Positions 1 through 7,976 are shown, counted from the first letter of the stretch. The stretch is 64,000 bases of DNA from Paenibacillus oryzae (GCF_001675045.1 NZ_LYPA01000065.1:310001-374000); one strand, 5' to 3'. Numbers and translations are program-made. The notes: generated by a model from the letters alone, not told the origin.

Positions 1-1
1 C

Positions 2-379
2 ATTGCGCAAATGGCTGCGCTAGCCGCTATTTCGGGGCCGCAGGATCAGGTTGAGCAGATGAGATGCGTTTACCGGGATAGACGCGAGATATTGGCAACG
101 GGTGTCAATCGGATTCGTGGCTTGTATTGTCTTGTACCTGAAGGCGCATTTTACGTGTGGGTCGATGCTTCGGAATGGCTCGGCAAAACGTTATGCGGCA
201 CAGTGGTGGATTCTATGGATACGCTCGCGGAAATTTTATTGTCGCGCAGCAATGTTGCCGTCATGCCGGGCACCGGCTTTGGCAGTCCCGCGCATTTGCG
301 CCTGTCCTACGCCATATCTATGGAAGAAATTCAAGACGGTCTGAATGAAATTGGCAAGCTGCTGGGATATAAGGAATGA
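2..379 (+). CDS. PLP-dependent class I/II aminotransferase, C-terminal part
   Basis: This is the 3' end of a gene whose start lies before the window; the frame is open from base 2. The last ~125 residues look like the C-terminal small domain of a fold-type I aminotransferase of the aspartate aminotransferase type: a PEGAFYVWVD stretch, the loop VMPGTGFG, and the LRLSYA segment whose arginine binds the substrate alpha-carboxylate in this family. The PLP lysine lies upstream and is not visible, so the substrate cannot be named. It ends 112 bp before a DapA-family gene on the same strand, so co-transcription is possible. Confidence 0.85.
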   Translation: MAQMAALAAISGPQDQVEQMRCVYRDRREILATGVNRIRGLYCLVPEGAFYVWVDASEWLGKTLCGTVVDSMDTLAEILLSRSNVAVMPGTGFGSPAHLRLSYAISMEEIQDGLNEIGKLLGYKE

Positions 380-491
380 GGAGCAGGGATAAGGCATAGG
401 GCATAAGGATTAATAATTATGGGCTAGGGGATAAAAGGCAGGTTTTATTGTTTAAGGACTATTGACCAATGAATACGGGAGGATGACATAG

Positions 492-1391
492 ATGAAAGCA
501 GCCGTATTAAAAGAAAAGCTAAAAGGCATATACGTATTGGCGGTGACTCCATTTACAGAGGACGGATCTCAGATTGACGAGGAAGCGCTTAAACGCAATA
601 TCGACCATTTTATTGCTTCGGGGGCTCACGGCATTGTTGTGGGCGGCACATATGCGGAATATCCCAGCATGACCTTGCAGGAACGCCAGCAGCTTTTCCG
701 CTGCGCAGCCGAAGCGGTTGGAGGGCGAATTCCTTTGCTTTGCTGTACGGCGGCCAGCGGCACGGCGGAAGCTATTCAGCTTACCGAGGCTGCAAAGCAA
801 TACGGAGCGGACGGGGTTATGGTAACCCCGCCTTATGTGTCCGAGGTTCGGCCCGCCGATATTTTTTATCACTTTCAGCAGCTGAATGATGCCGTCGATA
901 TCCCTCTTTTCATTTACAATAGCGCAAGCATTGGTGTTCATCTGAGTCCGGAAGAAATTAAGGCACTGGCGTCGTTGCCTAATGTGGCGGGCGTGAAGCA
1001 AGGAGCCACCGATCTTCATGCGCTGGTCCGCACGCAAGCGTATGCCGGAGACGAAATTGCGGTGTTGTGCGGTTCGGATGGTCTGATACTGGGCGCGCTG
1101 GCATCGGGCCTGACCGGCTGCAGCTCGACCAATGCCAATTTTATGGCTAGTCAGTTTGTGGCTTTGTACAACGAATTCAAGGCAGGCCGCAATGAAGATG
1201 CGATCACTCGCTACTATAGCTGGCAGCCCGTTCGCGAGCTTGCGAGGAAGTACGGCCAGCCTGCCATGGTCAAGGCTGCACTTGAATTGGTCGGTCTGCC
1301 CTCCGGTCCGGTGCGCGCACCATTCCGCCCGCTGGACGAGGCGGTGAGGGATGAGGTTGCCTCCGTATTGCGGGGACTGAATTTGATTTAG
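492..1391 (+). CDS. Dihydrodipicolinate synthase/N-acetylneuraminate lyase family aldolase
   Basis: A 299-aa TIM-barrel aldolase of the DapA/NanA family, close to the usual ~295 aa. The Schiff-base lysine is K169 in GVKQGATD, and the catalytic tyrosine is Y142 in FIYNSA. The usual GTTGE substrate loop reads GGTYAEYP here, so this is probably not the biosynthetic DapA but a paralogue acting on another 2-oxo acid or hydroxyproline/sugar-acid substrate. The ATG follows a GGGAGGATG ribosome-binding site. It follows an aminotransferase gene, which suggests a small catabolic or amino-acid operon; substrate unknown. Confidence 0.85.
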   Translation: MKAAVLKEKLKGIYVLAVTPFTEDGSQIDEEALKRNIDHFIASGAHGIVVGGTYAEYPSMTLQERQQLFRCAAEAVGGRIPLLCCTAASGTAEAIQLTEAAKQYGADGVMVTPPYVSEVRPADIFYHFQQLNDAVDIPLFIYNSASIGVHLSPEEIKALASLPNVAGVKQGATDLHALVRTQAYAGDEIAVLCGSDGLILGALASGLTGCSSTNANFMASQFVALYNEFKAGRNEDAITRYYSWQPVRELARKYGQPAMVKAALELVGLPSGPVRAPFRPLDEAVRDEVASVLRGLNLI

Positions 1392-1421
1392 CTGGGGGGA
1401 CTTATCCAATACATGTCCAAG

Positions 1422-1467
1422 ACGCTTTCAACACCAAGGATTTTCCTGGTGGTGAAGGCGTTTTTTT
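1422..1467 (+). terminator. Rho-independent terminator after the DapA-family gene
   Basis: An imperfect hairpin (arms around ACGCTTTCAACACC and GGTGGTGAAGGCGT) is followed by seven T. It closes the aldolase transcript 30 bp after the stop codon. The rest of the ~300-bp gap up to the collagen-like gene holds no gene I can support. Confidence 0.75.
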
Positions 1468-1692
1468 GGATGGATCGCTAAATGCATATCCATTGAAAAA
1501 GAATGACCGTCCGAAACGAGCCGTTAATATAAGGCGCCCCGAAACAGCATGGAGGACAGCGGATTTTTGCGGAAGAAGGCAGTAATACAAGCAGTTGAAT
1601 GCCTTAGCGCATTAATTGAAACTAAGATGTTTACTGGAGCGCAGAATTAGCAGAATGATAGGAAACCAATGCTTTGGCTATGGGGTGAATAA

Positions 1693-2883
1693 GTGGTGGA
1701 AGCTTGCTGTAATCATGCTAACTGTTGTAATCTCTATAGCGGCGATTGCCATAGCTTGTATTGTGATGGCATCAATAATGACTGCCCGTTTGGTCCAACC
1801 GGTCCAACAGGGCCTGAAGGACCCACCGGCCCGACAGGCCCAACGGGTCCAACAGGATCGGATGGTGCAACTGGCTCCACCGGTCCGACAGGCCCAACGG
1901 GCCCAACAGGATCGGATGGTGCAACTGGCTCCACCGGCCCGACAGGCCCAACGGGTCCAACAGGATCGGATGGTGCAACTGGCTCCACCGGCCCGACAGG
2001 CCCAACGGGTCCAACAGGATCGGATGGAGTAACAGGTCCCACCGGCCCAACAGGAGCAACCGGACCCACTGGTCCGGCGGGAGTCGCCGGAGCCACGGGT
2101 GCAACTGGCCCCACCGGTCCGGCGGGAGTCGATGGAGCCACGGGAGTAACGGGCCCCACCGGTCCGGCGGGAGTCACCGGAGCCACTGGCGCAACGGGCC
2201 CGACCGGTCCGATGGGAGCCGCCGGGGCCACGGGCGCAACGGGCCCGACCGGTCCGGCGGGAGTCACCGGAGCCACGGGCCCCACCGGTCCGGCGGGAGT
2301 CGCCGGAGCCACGGGAGCAACGGGCCCCACCGGTCCGGCGGGAGTCGCCGGAGCCACGGGAGCAACGGGCCCCACCGGTCCGACGGGAGTCGCCGGAGCC
2401 ACGGGAGCAACCGGCCTCACTGGTCCAACGGGAGCCACTGGAGCGACAGGAGCAACTGGTCCTGCCTCCTTGCTTGGCGGCTCAGCTGCTAATACAAGCG
2501 GTGCAACAATTGTGATCACTTTGTTGAATCCTACTGCCAATATCCCATTTCCCAATGCTCAAAATTTGCCTGCGGGCATTACTGTAAATAATCCTACGGC
2601 AACTATATTTACAATTGCGACTACTGGCCGTTACCTGATCACTTATTCTGTCTATCCGACGCTTTCGCTGCTCACAACCTTCCAGCTTTTTCTCAATGCA
2701 ACTGCCGTTGCGGGATCGCAGGTCAATGCAGCAATCGGGATAGGCCTGGTATACAATCAGATCGTTCTTAACATTACAGCCGGAGATACCATTCGTGTAA
2801 CAGCTAGTGCAACCCTGGCCGCTACAGTTGGGCTAGCAGCAGGGACAACAGCAGCAACGGTTTCTTTTGTGCAGTTGAGCTGA
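1693..2883 (+). CDS. Collagen-like (GXY repeat) spore-surface protein, BclA type
   Basis: 396 aa. A cysteine-rich head (C5, C6, C11, C12 and others in the first ~31 residues) is followed by ~220 residues of Gly-X-Y triplets, mostly GPT, GAT and GSD, and then a ~125-residue globular C-terminal domain rich in small and beta-branched residues, as in the C1q/TNF-like knob of BclA-type exosporium proteins. In the family such proteins trimerise and the Thr residues are glycosylated. The start is a GTG that directly follows an in-frame TAA, so no earlier start is possible. It lacks the typical BclA exosporium leader; the Cys-rich head may attach it to another spore structure. The next genes encode Ena-like proteins, which supports a spore-appendage or tip-fibre role (inference). 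Confidence 0.85.
   Translation: MVEACCNHANCCNLYSGDCHSLYCDGINNDCPFGPTGPTGPEGPTGPTGPTGPTGSDGATGSTGPTGPTGPTGSDGATGSTGPTGPTGPTGSDGATGSTGPTGPTGPTGSDGVTGPTGPTGATGPTGPAGVAGATGATGPTGPAGVDGATGVTGPTGPAGVTGATGATGPTGPMGAAGATGATGPTGPAGVTGATGPTGPAGVAGATGATGPTGPAGVAGATGATGPTGPTGVAGATGATGLTGPTGATGATGATGPASLLGGSAANTSGATIVITLLNPTANIPFPNAQNLPAGITVNNPTATIFTIATTGRYLITYSVYPTLSLLTTFQLFLNATAVAGSQVNAAIGIGLVYNQIVLNITAGDTIRVTASATLAATVGLAAGTTAATVSFVQLS
1801..2030 (+). repeat. 54-bp tandem repeats inside the collagen-like gene
   Basis: Four successive units with 54-bp spacing, each encoding 18 residues with the core [18 protein letters not shown]; the fourth unit diverges at its end. Near-identity at the DNA level indicates recent slippage or recombination, so strain-to-strain length variation is expected, as in bclA genes. 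Confidence 0.85.
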
Positions 2884-2979
2884 ATCAATGCTTTCTCGGG
2901 AAATGCCTTAACCCAAATTAATAACCCTTTTCCGCTATTGAACATTTAATAATAGAGATGGGGGAAGGGAGGGGGAGGA

Positions 2980-3612
2980 ATGGCCGGGAAACGGGATAAG
3001 CGTAACTGCAAAAACAAAAATTCAACAGGTCATAGAGCAGCATTGCATCCTTGCAAGATGCGCAAAAACCCGTTAAGACCGTATCGGATTCCCCAGCGCC
3101 CTCACATTCAATATGTTGCCTCATATACCAGACCGGTGCCAAAAGCGCTTCCGGTTATCCCGGCAAAATTGCCCGTTGAGGTGGAAACAAACGCCGCGTT
3201 TCCGCAACATGCCTTGTCCTCCTCTCAATCTGTCAGTGATTACGAACTGGCGGGGAGAAGGCCAATCACTCAGGATAAGGAATGCTGCGGAAACTTCCAA
3301 ATTCACGATTTTCCGGACGAACCGTTGCAGCTTTGGCTGCTTGGCCAGCATCTTGAGGCTGTTTTGTGCCAGATTTCCATTTATAATAGCCCATCCAGTA
3401 CCGGTGCGGTAGAGGTTAGCGCCATGGGAGAAGAGCTGGCTGCTTTTGTTGTTCAACCGGGCAATACAGGCACATTTACCGGAACAGACATCAAAAAAGT
3501 ATCTATCCGTTTCAAGGAAGGACGCCCCGCTTATATCGAAGGTAAATATTGTATATCCACTTCTTTTTTGATTAAAAGACATCCTTGTCCAGATGAATGC
3601 GATTATGAATAA
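2980..3612 (+). CDS. Putative Ena-core (DUF3992-like) spore appendage-associated protein
   Basis: 210 aa. The first ~95 residues are basic and proline-rich with no recognised domain. From about residue 98 the protein resembles the Ena fold: a CC pair (C102, C103) followed by GNFQIHDF, alternating beta strands, a V-x-PGNTGTFTG stretch comparable with the Ser/Thr-rich strand before the F-x-x-x-x-F of Ena subunits, and a closing GKYCISTSF that parallels the GEFCITTRY end of the neighbouring Ena protein. It could be an Ena1C-like accessory subunit or an anchor between an appendage and the spore coat. Assignment by pattern only. A purine-rich GGGAGGGGGAGGA run precedes the ATG. It lies 96 bp after the collagen-like gene on the same strand. 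Confidence 0.55.
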   Translation: MAGKRDKRNCKNKNSTGHRAALHPCKMRKNPLRPYRIPQRPHIQYVASYTRPVPKALPVIPAKLPVEVETNAAFPQHALSSSQSVSDYELAGRRPITQDKECCGNFQIHDFPDEPLQLWLLGQHLEAVLCQISIYNSPSSTGAVEVSAMGEELAAFVVQPGNTGTFTGTDIKKVSIRFKEGRPAYIEGKYCISTSFLIKRHPCPDECDYE

Positions 3613-3618
3613 TTTAAT

Positions 3619-3733
3619 GGGTCTGTCCAAAAAGTGTCACGGTGAATAAATATTCAGCGAAATCTGTACCTGCAGGAAAAGGGTGTCATGGAAGCTCAAG
3701 CCTATTTATCCGCTTGACTTTTCGGACAGCCCC
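3619..3733. repeat. 115-bp MITE-like inverted-repeat element
   Basis: The ends are inverted copies: GGGTCTGTCCAAAAAGT at the left and, read on the other strand, GGGGCTGTCCGAAAAGT at the right (15 of 17 match). Symmetry extends inward imperfectly (ATAAATA motifs in both arms). There is no coding capacity. A half copy of the right-end motif recurs at 49308-49325. No clear target duplication is seen. It fills most of the gap between the convergent Ena-like and ena genes. Confidence 0.6.
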
Positions 3734-3737
3734 AAAC

Positions 3738-3782
3738 AAAAAAAGTACTCTTTTCCCTAATGCTGTTGCGGGAAGAGAGTAC
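3738..3782 (-). terminator. Terminator of the ena gene
   Basis: On the minus strand a near-perfect hairpin (GTACTCTCTTCCC paired with GGGAAAAGAGTAC) is followed by seven T. It lies 28 bp after the ena stop codon. Confidence 0.85.
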
Positions 3783-3809
3783 CTTTTATGAATATAGCTG
3801 AAAATCCGA

Positions 3810-4181
3810 TCAGGTAACCGAATAGCGGGTTGTGATACAGAATTCGCCTTGGAAGGCGCCAGTGGCTGCTGCTGGAATAACGGCCTGAATAACAGAAAAG
3901 CGGGAAAACGTAAAGGTTGTGCTGGAGCCTGGATCAAGCGTGATAGGTGTGCCGATTGCATCGCCATTGCCGTCTAGAACAACAAGCGTAATTGCCTCCG
4001 AGCCCAAATCAAATTTCAAATAGCCGGTGCCAACGATGTTTTGAGTGATGTTGTTTGTATACAGCGTTATGGTCACGGCGGCAACCGCTCCAGTACCGCT
4101 CCAGGGACTGCATACCTTATCCTGTACAAATGTTTTTTCGGGACAGCAGCTTAAGGCGGCCGATGATCCGCAACATGACAT
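3810..4181 (-). CDS. ena: S-type endospore appendage (Ena) major subunit, DUF3992
   Basis: 123 aa, the usual size of Ena1A/Ena1B subunits. It has the flexible N-terminal connector with a CC motif (C12, C13), then KTFVQDKVCSPWSG with C24, a beta-rich core (ITLYTNNITQNI, GYLKFDLG, GSSTTFTFSRF) and a closing GEFCITTRYSVT with C115. In Bacillus cereus-group S-Ena fibres these conserved cysteines form disulfide cross-links between subunits, producing very robust pili on the spore. A good ribosome-binding site (AAAGGAG) precedes the ATG. It is convergent with the Ena-like and collagen-like genes. Recognised from memory of the Ena1B sequence; a profile search would settle the subtype. Confidence 0.85.
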   Translation of the reverse strand: MSCCGSSAALSCCPEKTFVQDKVCSPWSGTGAVAAVTITLYTNNITQNIVGTGYLKFDLGSEAITLVVLDGNGDAIGTPITLDPGSSTTFTFSRFSVIQAVIPAAATGAFQGEFCITTRYSVT

Positions 4182-4343
4182 TTCAACACAGCTCCTTTTT
4201 TTATAGTTCTAGATAGTTAATGCAAGGAGGGGCGGGCTGGATTGTATTTTTACCTATGTTGGGTTATATTCGATAAATTTCTTTCCATTTCCTAAATCTG
4301 GTTTGTTAAATTGACGATATAGGGTATCAGGACGATTATCGGC

Positions 4344-4374
4344 TTGACACTTACGTTACGTAAGATTGTATGGT
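4344..4374 (+). promoter_or_regulatory. MerR-type promoter with 19-bp spacer and dyad operator
   Basis: TTGACA (4344-4349) and TATGGT (4369-4374) are separated by 19 bp, the over-long spacer typical of promoters controlled by MerR-family proteins. The spacer contains the palindrome CTTACGTTACGTAAG (7-bp arms, 1-nt centre), the expected operator. It drives the MerR-type gene starting 25 bp downstream, so autoregulation is likely. Confidence 0.85.
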
Positions 4375-4398
4375 GAAGCCAGAAAGGAGCGGATTCAT

Positions 4399-5223
4399 AT
4401 GAAAATAAAAGAGGTATGCAAGCGAACGGGCTTGACGGAACGCACCATTCGGTATTATGTCGAAGAGGGGCTGATCAAGCCGGAGATAACACTCAAGGGC
4501 GGCAGGGAATACCGCGAATATAGCGAACATGACTTAGAGGAACTGGAGACGGTTGCGGGACTGCGCAAGCTGTTTTTTACAATTGATGAAATCAAGGATA
4601 TGAACAATACCCCTGAGCGGATCGGTGCTGTTTTGGACGCCTACAAGCTAAAGCTTGCTTCTGATGCCAGGGCCAAAGCGGCCATAGTTGAGGCCTTGGA
4701 TCAACTTGGAACTAACCGCCTCCAATCGGCATCGGAGGTAGCCCGGAAGTTGAGACAGCTATCGGAAGGACTCCCGCTGCCGCAAAGAGATATCAATCCC
4801 AATTTCGGCAGATTCGAACCGGGCTCCAAGGAGGAGCGGGAGCAGGAATATAATCGGTTTGTCGAAAAGCAGGCCCGGCAATACAAGACGGGGCGCGCAA
4901 TCGTTTTTTCGATAGCCGGAATAAATATGTTGTTCGCGTTGTTGGCGTTCATTTACAACTTAAACGTTTTAAACCTTATCGTGCAGCTTACGCTATCCAT
5001 TTGCCTGGCTCTTGGCATTAGCTGGGTTCGATATTTATTCATTATTGGAGCGGGGTTAGCCGTCTTGGTTTATGGAATGGTTGTGTTTGTTGCCTTCGGC
5101 GAAGGCTTGCTGTTGATTGCGATTTTGTCGTTGCTGTATGTTGCTTATGCCGTTGCCGTCACTATCCTTTTATTCCGCAGCGAAGCGGTAAGCGAATTTC
5201 TGTATAAGCAAAAAAACGGATGA
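4399..5223 (+). CDS. MerR-family regulator with C-terminal membrane domain
   Basis: 274 aa from the ATG that follows AGAAAGGAGC; an upstream in-frame TTG-type extension lies inside the promoter and is rejected. Residues 1-70 are a MerR winged helix-turn-helix (MKIKEVCKRTGLTERTIRYYVEEGLI). A helical linker follows, then from about residue 170 four hydrophobic segments ending in a short basic tail. DNA-binding domain plus membrane domain suggests a membrane-anchored one-component sensor acting on its own promoter. The ligand is unknown. The nfeD-qmcA pair follows 112 bp later on the same strand with no terminator seen, so these envelope genes may be its targets. Confidence 0.8.
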   Translation: MKIKEVCKRTGLTERTIRYYVEEGLIKPEITLKGGREYREYSEHDLEELETVAGLRKLFFTIDEIKDMNNTPERIGAVLDAYKLKLASDARAKAAIVEALDQLGTNRLQSASEVARKLRQLSEGLPLPQRDINPNFGRFEPGSKEEREQEYNRFVEKQARQYKTGRAIVFSIAGINMLFALLAFIYNLNVLNLIVQLTLSICLALGISWVRYLFIIGAGLAVLVYGMVVFVAFGEGLLLIAILSLLYVAYAVAVTILLFRSEAVSEFLYKQKNG

Positions 5224-5335
5224 AGCTTAAAACGCCTGTATCCGTGCTCATATTTCGACAATATTTTTGGAGACATGGCAGGTCTTTGACAGGTCGGTAT
5301 CGAATAAATTATATGTTGAAGGGCAGGTGATAAAA

Positions 5336-5764
5336 GTGGATATGTGGCTGATCTGGCTCATTGTTGCAGCGGTTTTGATTATAGCGGAAATGCTGACCTT
5401 GACTTTTTATTTATTATGGCTGGCCATAGGCGCTTTGGCGGCGGCGGTGGTCGATTTTATCATCCCTGGTGCTTGGGTGCCGGAGGTTATCGTTGGATGC
5501 GTCGTGGCGTTGGCTTTAACTATTTTTACGAAGCCGCTTACGCGCCGGATGGCGTTATCCAGAGGGTTTAAGGATGCGGTTGACGAGATGATCGGCAAGG
5601 AAGGAATCGTGATGGAGGATATTGCGCCCAGCTTGCCCGGCATTGTGAAGGTTGGCGGCGATATGTGGAGCGCGGAATCCGAAGAAAGCTTGAAGAAGGG
5701 CGAGACGGTTATCGTATTGGCTCGGGGAAGCGCTTTTTTGCAAGTAACCAAATGGGGAGGCTAA
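5336..5764 (+). CDS. nfeD: NfeD-family membrane protein
   Basis: 142 aa from a GTG preceded by AGGTGA; an ATG two codons later is the alternative. Three to four hydrophobic segments (MWLIWLIVAAVLIIAEML, FYLLWLAIGALAAAVVDF, VIVGCVVALALTIF) are followed by a ~60-residue soluble C-terminal domain with the small OB-like beta barrel of NfeD proteins (IGKEGIVMEDIAP, GIVKVGGDMWSA). This is the short form, without the N-terminal ClpP-like protease domain. Short NfeD proteins are nearly always encoded next to an SPFH partner and are thought to work with it in membrane microdomains. qmcA begins 4 bp after the stop. Confidence 0.85.
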   Translation: MDMWLIWLIVAAVLIIAEMLTLTFYLLWLAIGALAAAVVDFIIPGAWVPEVIVGCVVALALTIFTKPLTRRMALSRGFKDAVDEMIGKEGIVMEDIAPSLPGIVKVGGDMWSAESEESLKKGETVIVLARGSAFLQVTKWGG

Positions 5765-5768
5765 CAAA

Positions 5769-6701
5769 ATGGAGTATGTTATACCAATTATTATTGTAGC
5801 GCTGGTTGTTGTGTTTATCGCCATGACCGTCAAAATTATTCCGCAGCAAAGAGTCGGCGTTGTGGAACGGCTTGGTAAATTCAACCGGTTGCTTACGCCT
5901 GGCATTAATATTTTGATTCCCATCATTGATCATGTAAGAACGTATCATGACCTGCGTATTCAGCAGGCCAACGTGCCTCCGCAAACCGTTATTACAAAAG
6001 ATAACGTCCAGGTTAAAATCGACACGATCATCTTTTATCAGGTGACGGGGCCGGAGCAGGCTACATACGGTATTTCTGATTACGTATATGGCGTGCGCAA
6101 TATCAGCACGGCAACGATGCGTCAAATTATCGGCAAGATGGAGCTTGACGAAACGTTGTCGGGCCGTGAAAAAATATCGACGGATATTCGCGTAGCGCTT
6201 GATGAAGCAACCGAAAAATGGGGCGTGCGCATTGAACGGGTGGAGGTCATCGACATCCAGCCGCCTAATGATATCCAGGATGCTATGGATAAGCAGATGA
6301 AGGCGGAGCGCAGCAAACGGGCAATGGTACTGGAAGCGGAAGCAGCCAAGCAGGATATGATTCTGCGCGCCGAAGGCGACAAGCAAAGCCAGATTCTTAA
6401 GGCGGAGGGCGAGAAGGAAGCGCGCATCCGGCAAGCGGAAGGCCAACGTCAGGCGCAGGAGCTGGAGGCGCTTGGGGAAGCCAAGGCGATTCAATCCATT
6501 GCCGAAGCCGAAAAGCTGAGAATCGAAATGCTCCGCTCTGCGGGTCTGGATGAAAATGTATTAACCTATCGCTCGCTCGAGACGTTAAGCGATGTTGCCA
6601 ACGGAGCCGCCAACAAAGTATTTATTCCGACCCGGGCAGTGGAGACTCTTGGAAGCATCGGAGCGATTGGCGAAATGCTGAAGGAGCAGCGTAAATCATA
6701 A
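5769..6701 (+). CDS. qmcA: SPFH/band 7 membrane scaffold protein
   Basis: 310 aa. An N-terminal membrane anchor (residues 3-22) is followed by the stomatin-like SPFH domain (IIPQQRVGVVERLGKFNRLLTPGIN, then the TKDNVQVKIDTIIFYQV strand) and a long Ala/Glu/Lys/Gln-rich coiled coil (about residues 170-250) containing repeated AEGEK/AEGDK motifs that drives oligomerisation. Matches the QmcA/YbbK type. It forms an operon with nfeD (4-bp gap, GGGAGG ribosome-binding site), the standard SPFH-NfeD pairing. A terminator follows at 6723-6770. Confidence 0.9.
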   Translation: MEYVIPIIIVALVVVFIAMTVKIIPQQRVGVVERLGKFNRLLTPGINILIPIIDHVRTYHDLRIQQANVPPQTVITKDNVQVKIDTIIFYQVTGPEQATYGISDYVYGVRNISTATMRQIIGKMELDETLSGREKISTDIRVALDEATEKWGVRIERVEVIDIQPPNDIQDAMDKQMKAERSKRAMVLEAEAAKQDMILRAEGDKQSQILKAEGEKEARIRQAEGQRQAQELEALGEAKAIQSIAEAEKLRIEMLRSAGLDENVLTYRSLETLSDVANGAANKVFIPTRAVETLGSIGAIGEMLKEQRKS

Positions 6702-6722
6702 TAAAGGCCGATTAAGCCAATT

Positions 6723-6770
6723 AACGGGGTGCCACAGGCGTTTTTCGCCTTGCGGCAAACCCGTTTTTTT
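6723..6770 (+). terminator. Terminator after qmcA
   Basis: A long hairpin (AACGGGGTGCC-CAGGCG paired with CGCCTTG-GGCAAACCCGTT) ends in a run of seven T. It separates the nfeD-qmcA unit from hflKC. Confidence 0.85.
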
Positions 6771-6800
6771 GGTTCCGGGAAAAGAAATGCTTAAAATAAG

Positions 6801-6829
6801 CTTAAAAAAGTGTTACCAATCGTTATAAT
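6801..6829 (+). promoter_or_regulatory. Candidate sigma-A promoter of hflKC
   Basis: A perfect TATAAT (6824-6829) lies 17 bp after a weak CTTAAA -35. It gives a leader of about 40 nt before the TTG start of hflK. Supported mainly by the -10 element and position. Confidence 0.5.
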
Positions 6830-6878
6830 AGACGTAGTAACTTTATGTAATTGGCAACTAAAGAGGGGAGAGATTGGA

Positions 6879-7976
6879 TTGGATTTTAATAATCAGGAGC
6901 CGCCAAGAGCAGTGCCTAACCCGGAGCGCAAGCCGCCGGAGCTGAAGCCCGGCGTAGTCAGAAACTGGCTGGTCGCCATCGTTGGGGTCGTTATTTTGTT
7001 TTACGTAGGCTCCACATCTTTTTACACGGTACAGGAGCAGGAGCGCGCCGCTATTTTGACGTTTGGCAAATATACGCATGAAACCACCTCCGGTCTTCAT
7101 TTCAAATGGCCTTACCCGATTCAGGAAGTTCGGGTCGTACAGGCCGAGCTGACTCAGAAAATTACAATCGGCTACCGTCAAAACGGCAATACCGTCACGC
7201 CGGTTGATGATGAAGCTATGATGATTACAGGCGACGAAAATATCGTATCCGCAGATGCGGTCGTCACCTTTAAAATTAGCAACATACGCAATTATCTCCA
7301 TAATATCAGCGATCCCGAGCAATTCCTTCGCAATGCGGCAAGCGCATCCATTCGTTCCGTTATCGGCTCGCAAAAGCTTGACTACGCGATTACAGACGGA
7401 AAAACAGCCATTCAGGATATGGCGCGCGAGCGTCTGATCGAGCTGCAAAGCCGTTATGAAACCGGCATTCAAATTATCGACCTGAAATTCCAGGATATCG
7501 AGCCGCCGGGCGGCGAGGTTGAAGAGGCCTTCCGTGCCGTTACCAACGCCCGCGAGGAAAAAAATACGAAGGTCAACAATGCCCGCAAATACGAAAATGA
7601 GCGGATTCCTAACGCCCGAGGCGAAGCGCAGGCTATGCTCGAGCAAGCGGAAGCCGAGAAGAAATCCCGGATTTTGAATGCGGAAGGCGACGTGGCTAAA
7701 TTTAATGCCATCTATTCGGAATATGCCAAAAATCCGTCCGTAACGGAAAGCCGTCTCATTCTGGAGACGCTGGAGAAAATTTTGCCGGATGCCAAAATCT
7801 TTATTACAAACTCCGGCAGCAACACCGTCAATTATTTGCCGCTTAATGAGCTGCTGGGCAACCGCAGCAGCGGAGCAACGGCAACACAGCAGCAGGCGCA
7901 AACGCCGGTACAGACGCCGCAGGCTCCGCAGGCAACGGAATCGCAGCAGGAAGCGCAAGGAGGTAACGGTCAATGA
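6879..7976 (+). CDS. hflK: HflK-like SPFH protein
   Basis: 365 aa from a TTG at 6879, chosen because AGAGGGGAGAG lies about 7 nt upstream; a longer frame to 6810 would run into the promoter. A proline-rich cytoplasmic lead, one transmembrane segment (WLVAIVGVVILFYVGSTSF), an SPFH domain beginning VQEQERAAILTFGKYTHETTSGLHFKWPYP, a coiled coil (EEAFRAVTNAREEK to EQAEAEKKSRILNAEG) and a Gln/Pro/Thr-rich tail. In Gram-negatives HflK and HflC form a cage around the FtsH protease and modulate it. HflKC is uncommon in Bacillus; ftsH is not in the window. The stop overlaps the hflC start (ATGA). Confidence 0.88.
   Translation: MDFNNQEPPRAVPNPERKPPELKPGVVRNWLVAIVGVVILFYVGSTSFYTVQEQERAAILTFGKYTHETTSGLHFKWPYPIQEVRVVQAELTQKITIGYRQNGNTVTPVDDEAMMITGDENIVSADAVVTFKISNIRNYLHNISDPEQFLRNAASASIRSVIGSQKLDYAITDGKTAIQDMARERLIELQSRYETGIQIIDLKFQDIEPPGGEVEEAFRAVTNAREEKNTKVNNARKYENERIPNARGEAQAMLEQAEAEKKSRILNAEGDVAKFNAIYSEYAKNPSVTESRLILETLEKILPDAKIFITNSGSNTVNYLPLNELLGNRSSGATATQQQAQTPVQTPQAPQATESQQEAQGGNGQ

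Noticed and set aside
1616-2032. 138-codon frame starting with a hydrophobic helix and running into the repeats
   Set aside because: It reads the repeat DNA in the wrong frame ([17 protein letters not shown]) and has no homology; the helix is a by-product of the Cys-rich head region.
1734-2555. Long antisense open frame (273 codons) of [13 protein letters not shown] repeats opposite the collagen-like gene
   Set aside because: It is the mirror of the GXY codon repeats; the sense frame has the collagen pattern, a Cys-rich head and a folded C-terminus, while the antisense frame lacks a ribosome-binding site and any domain.
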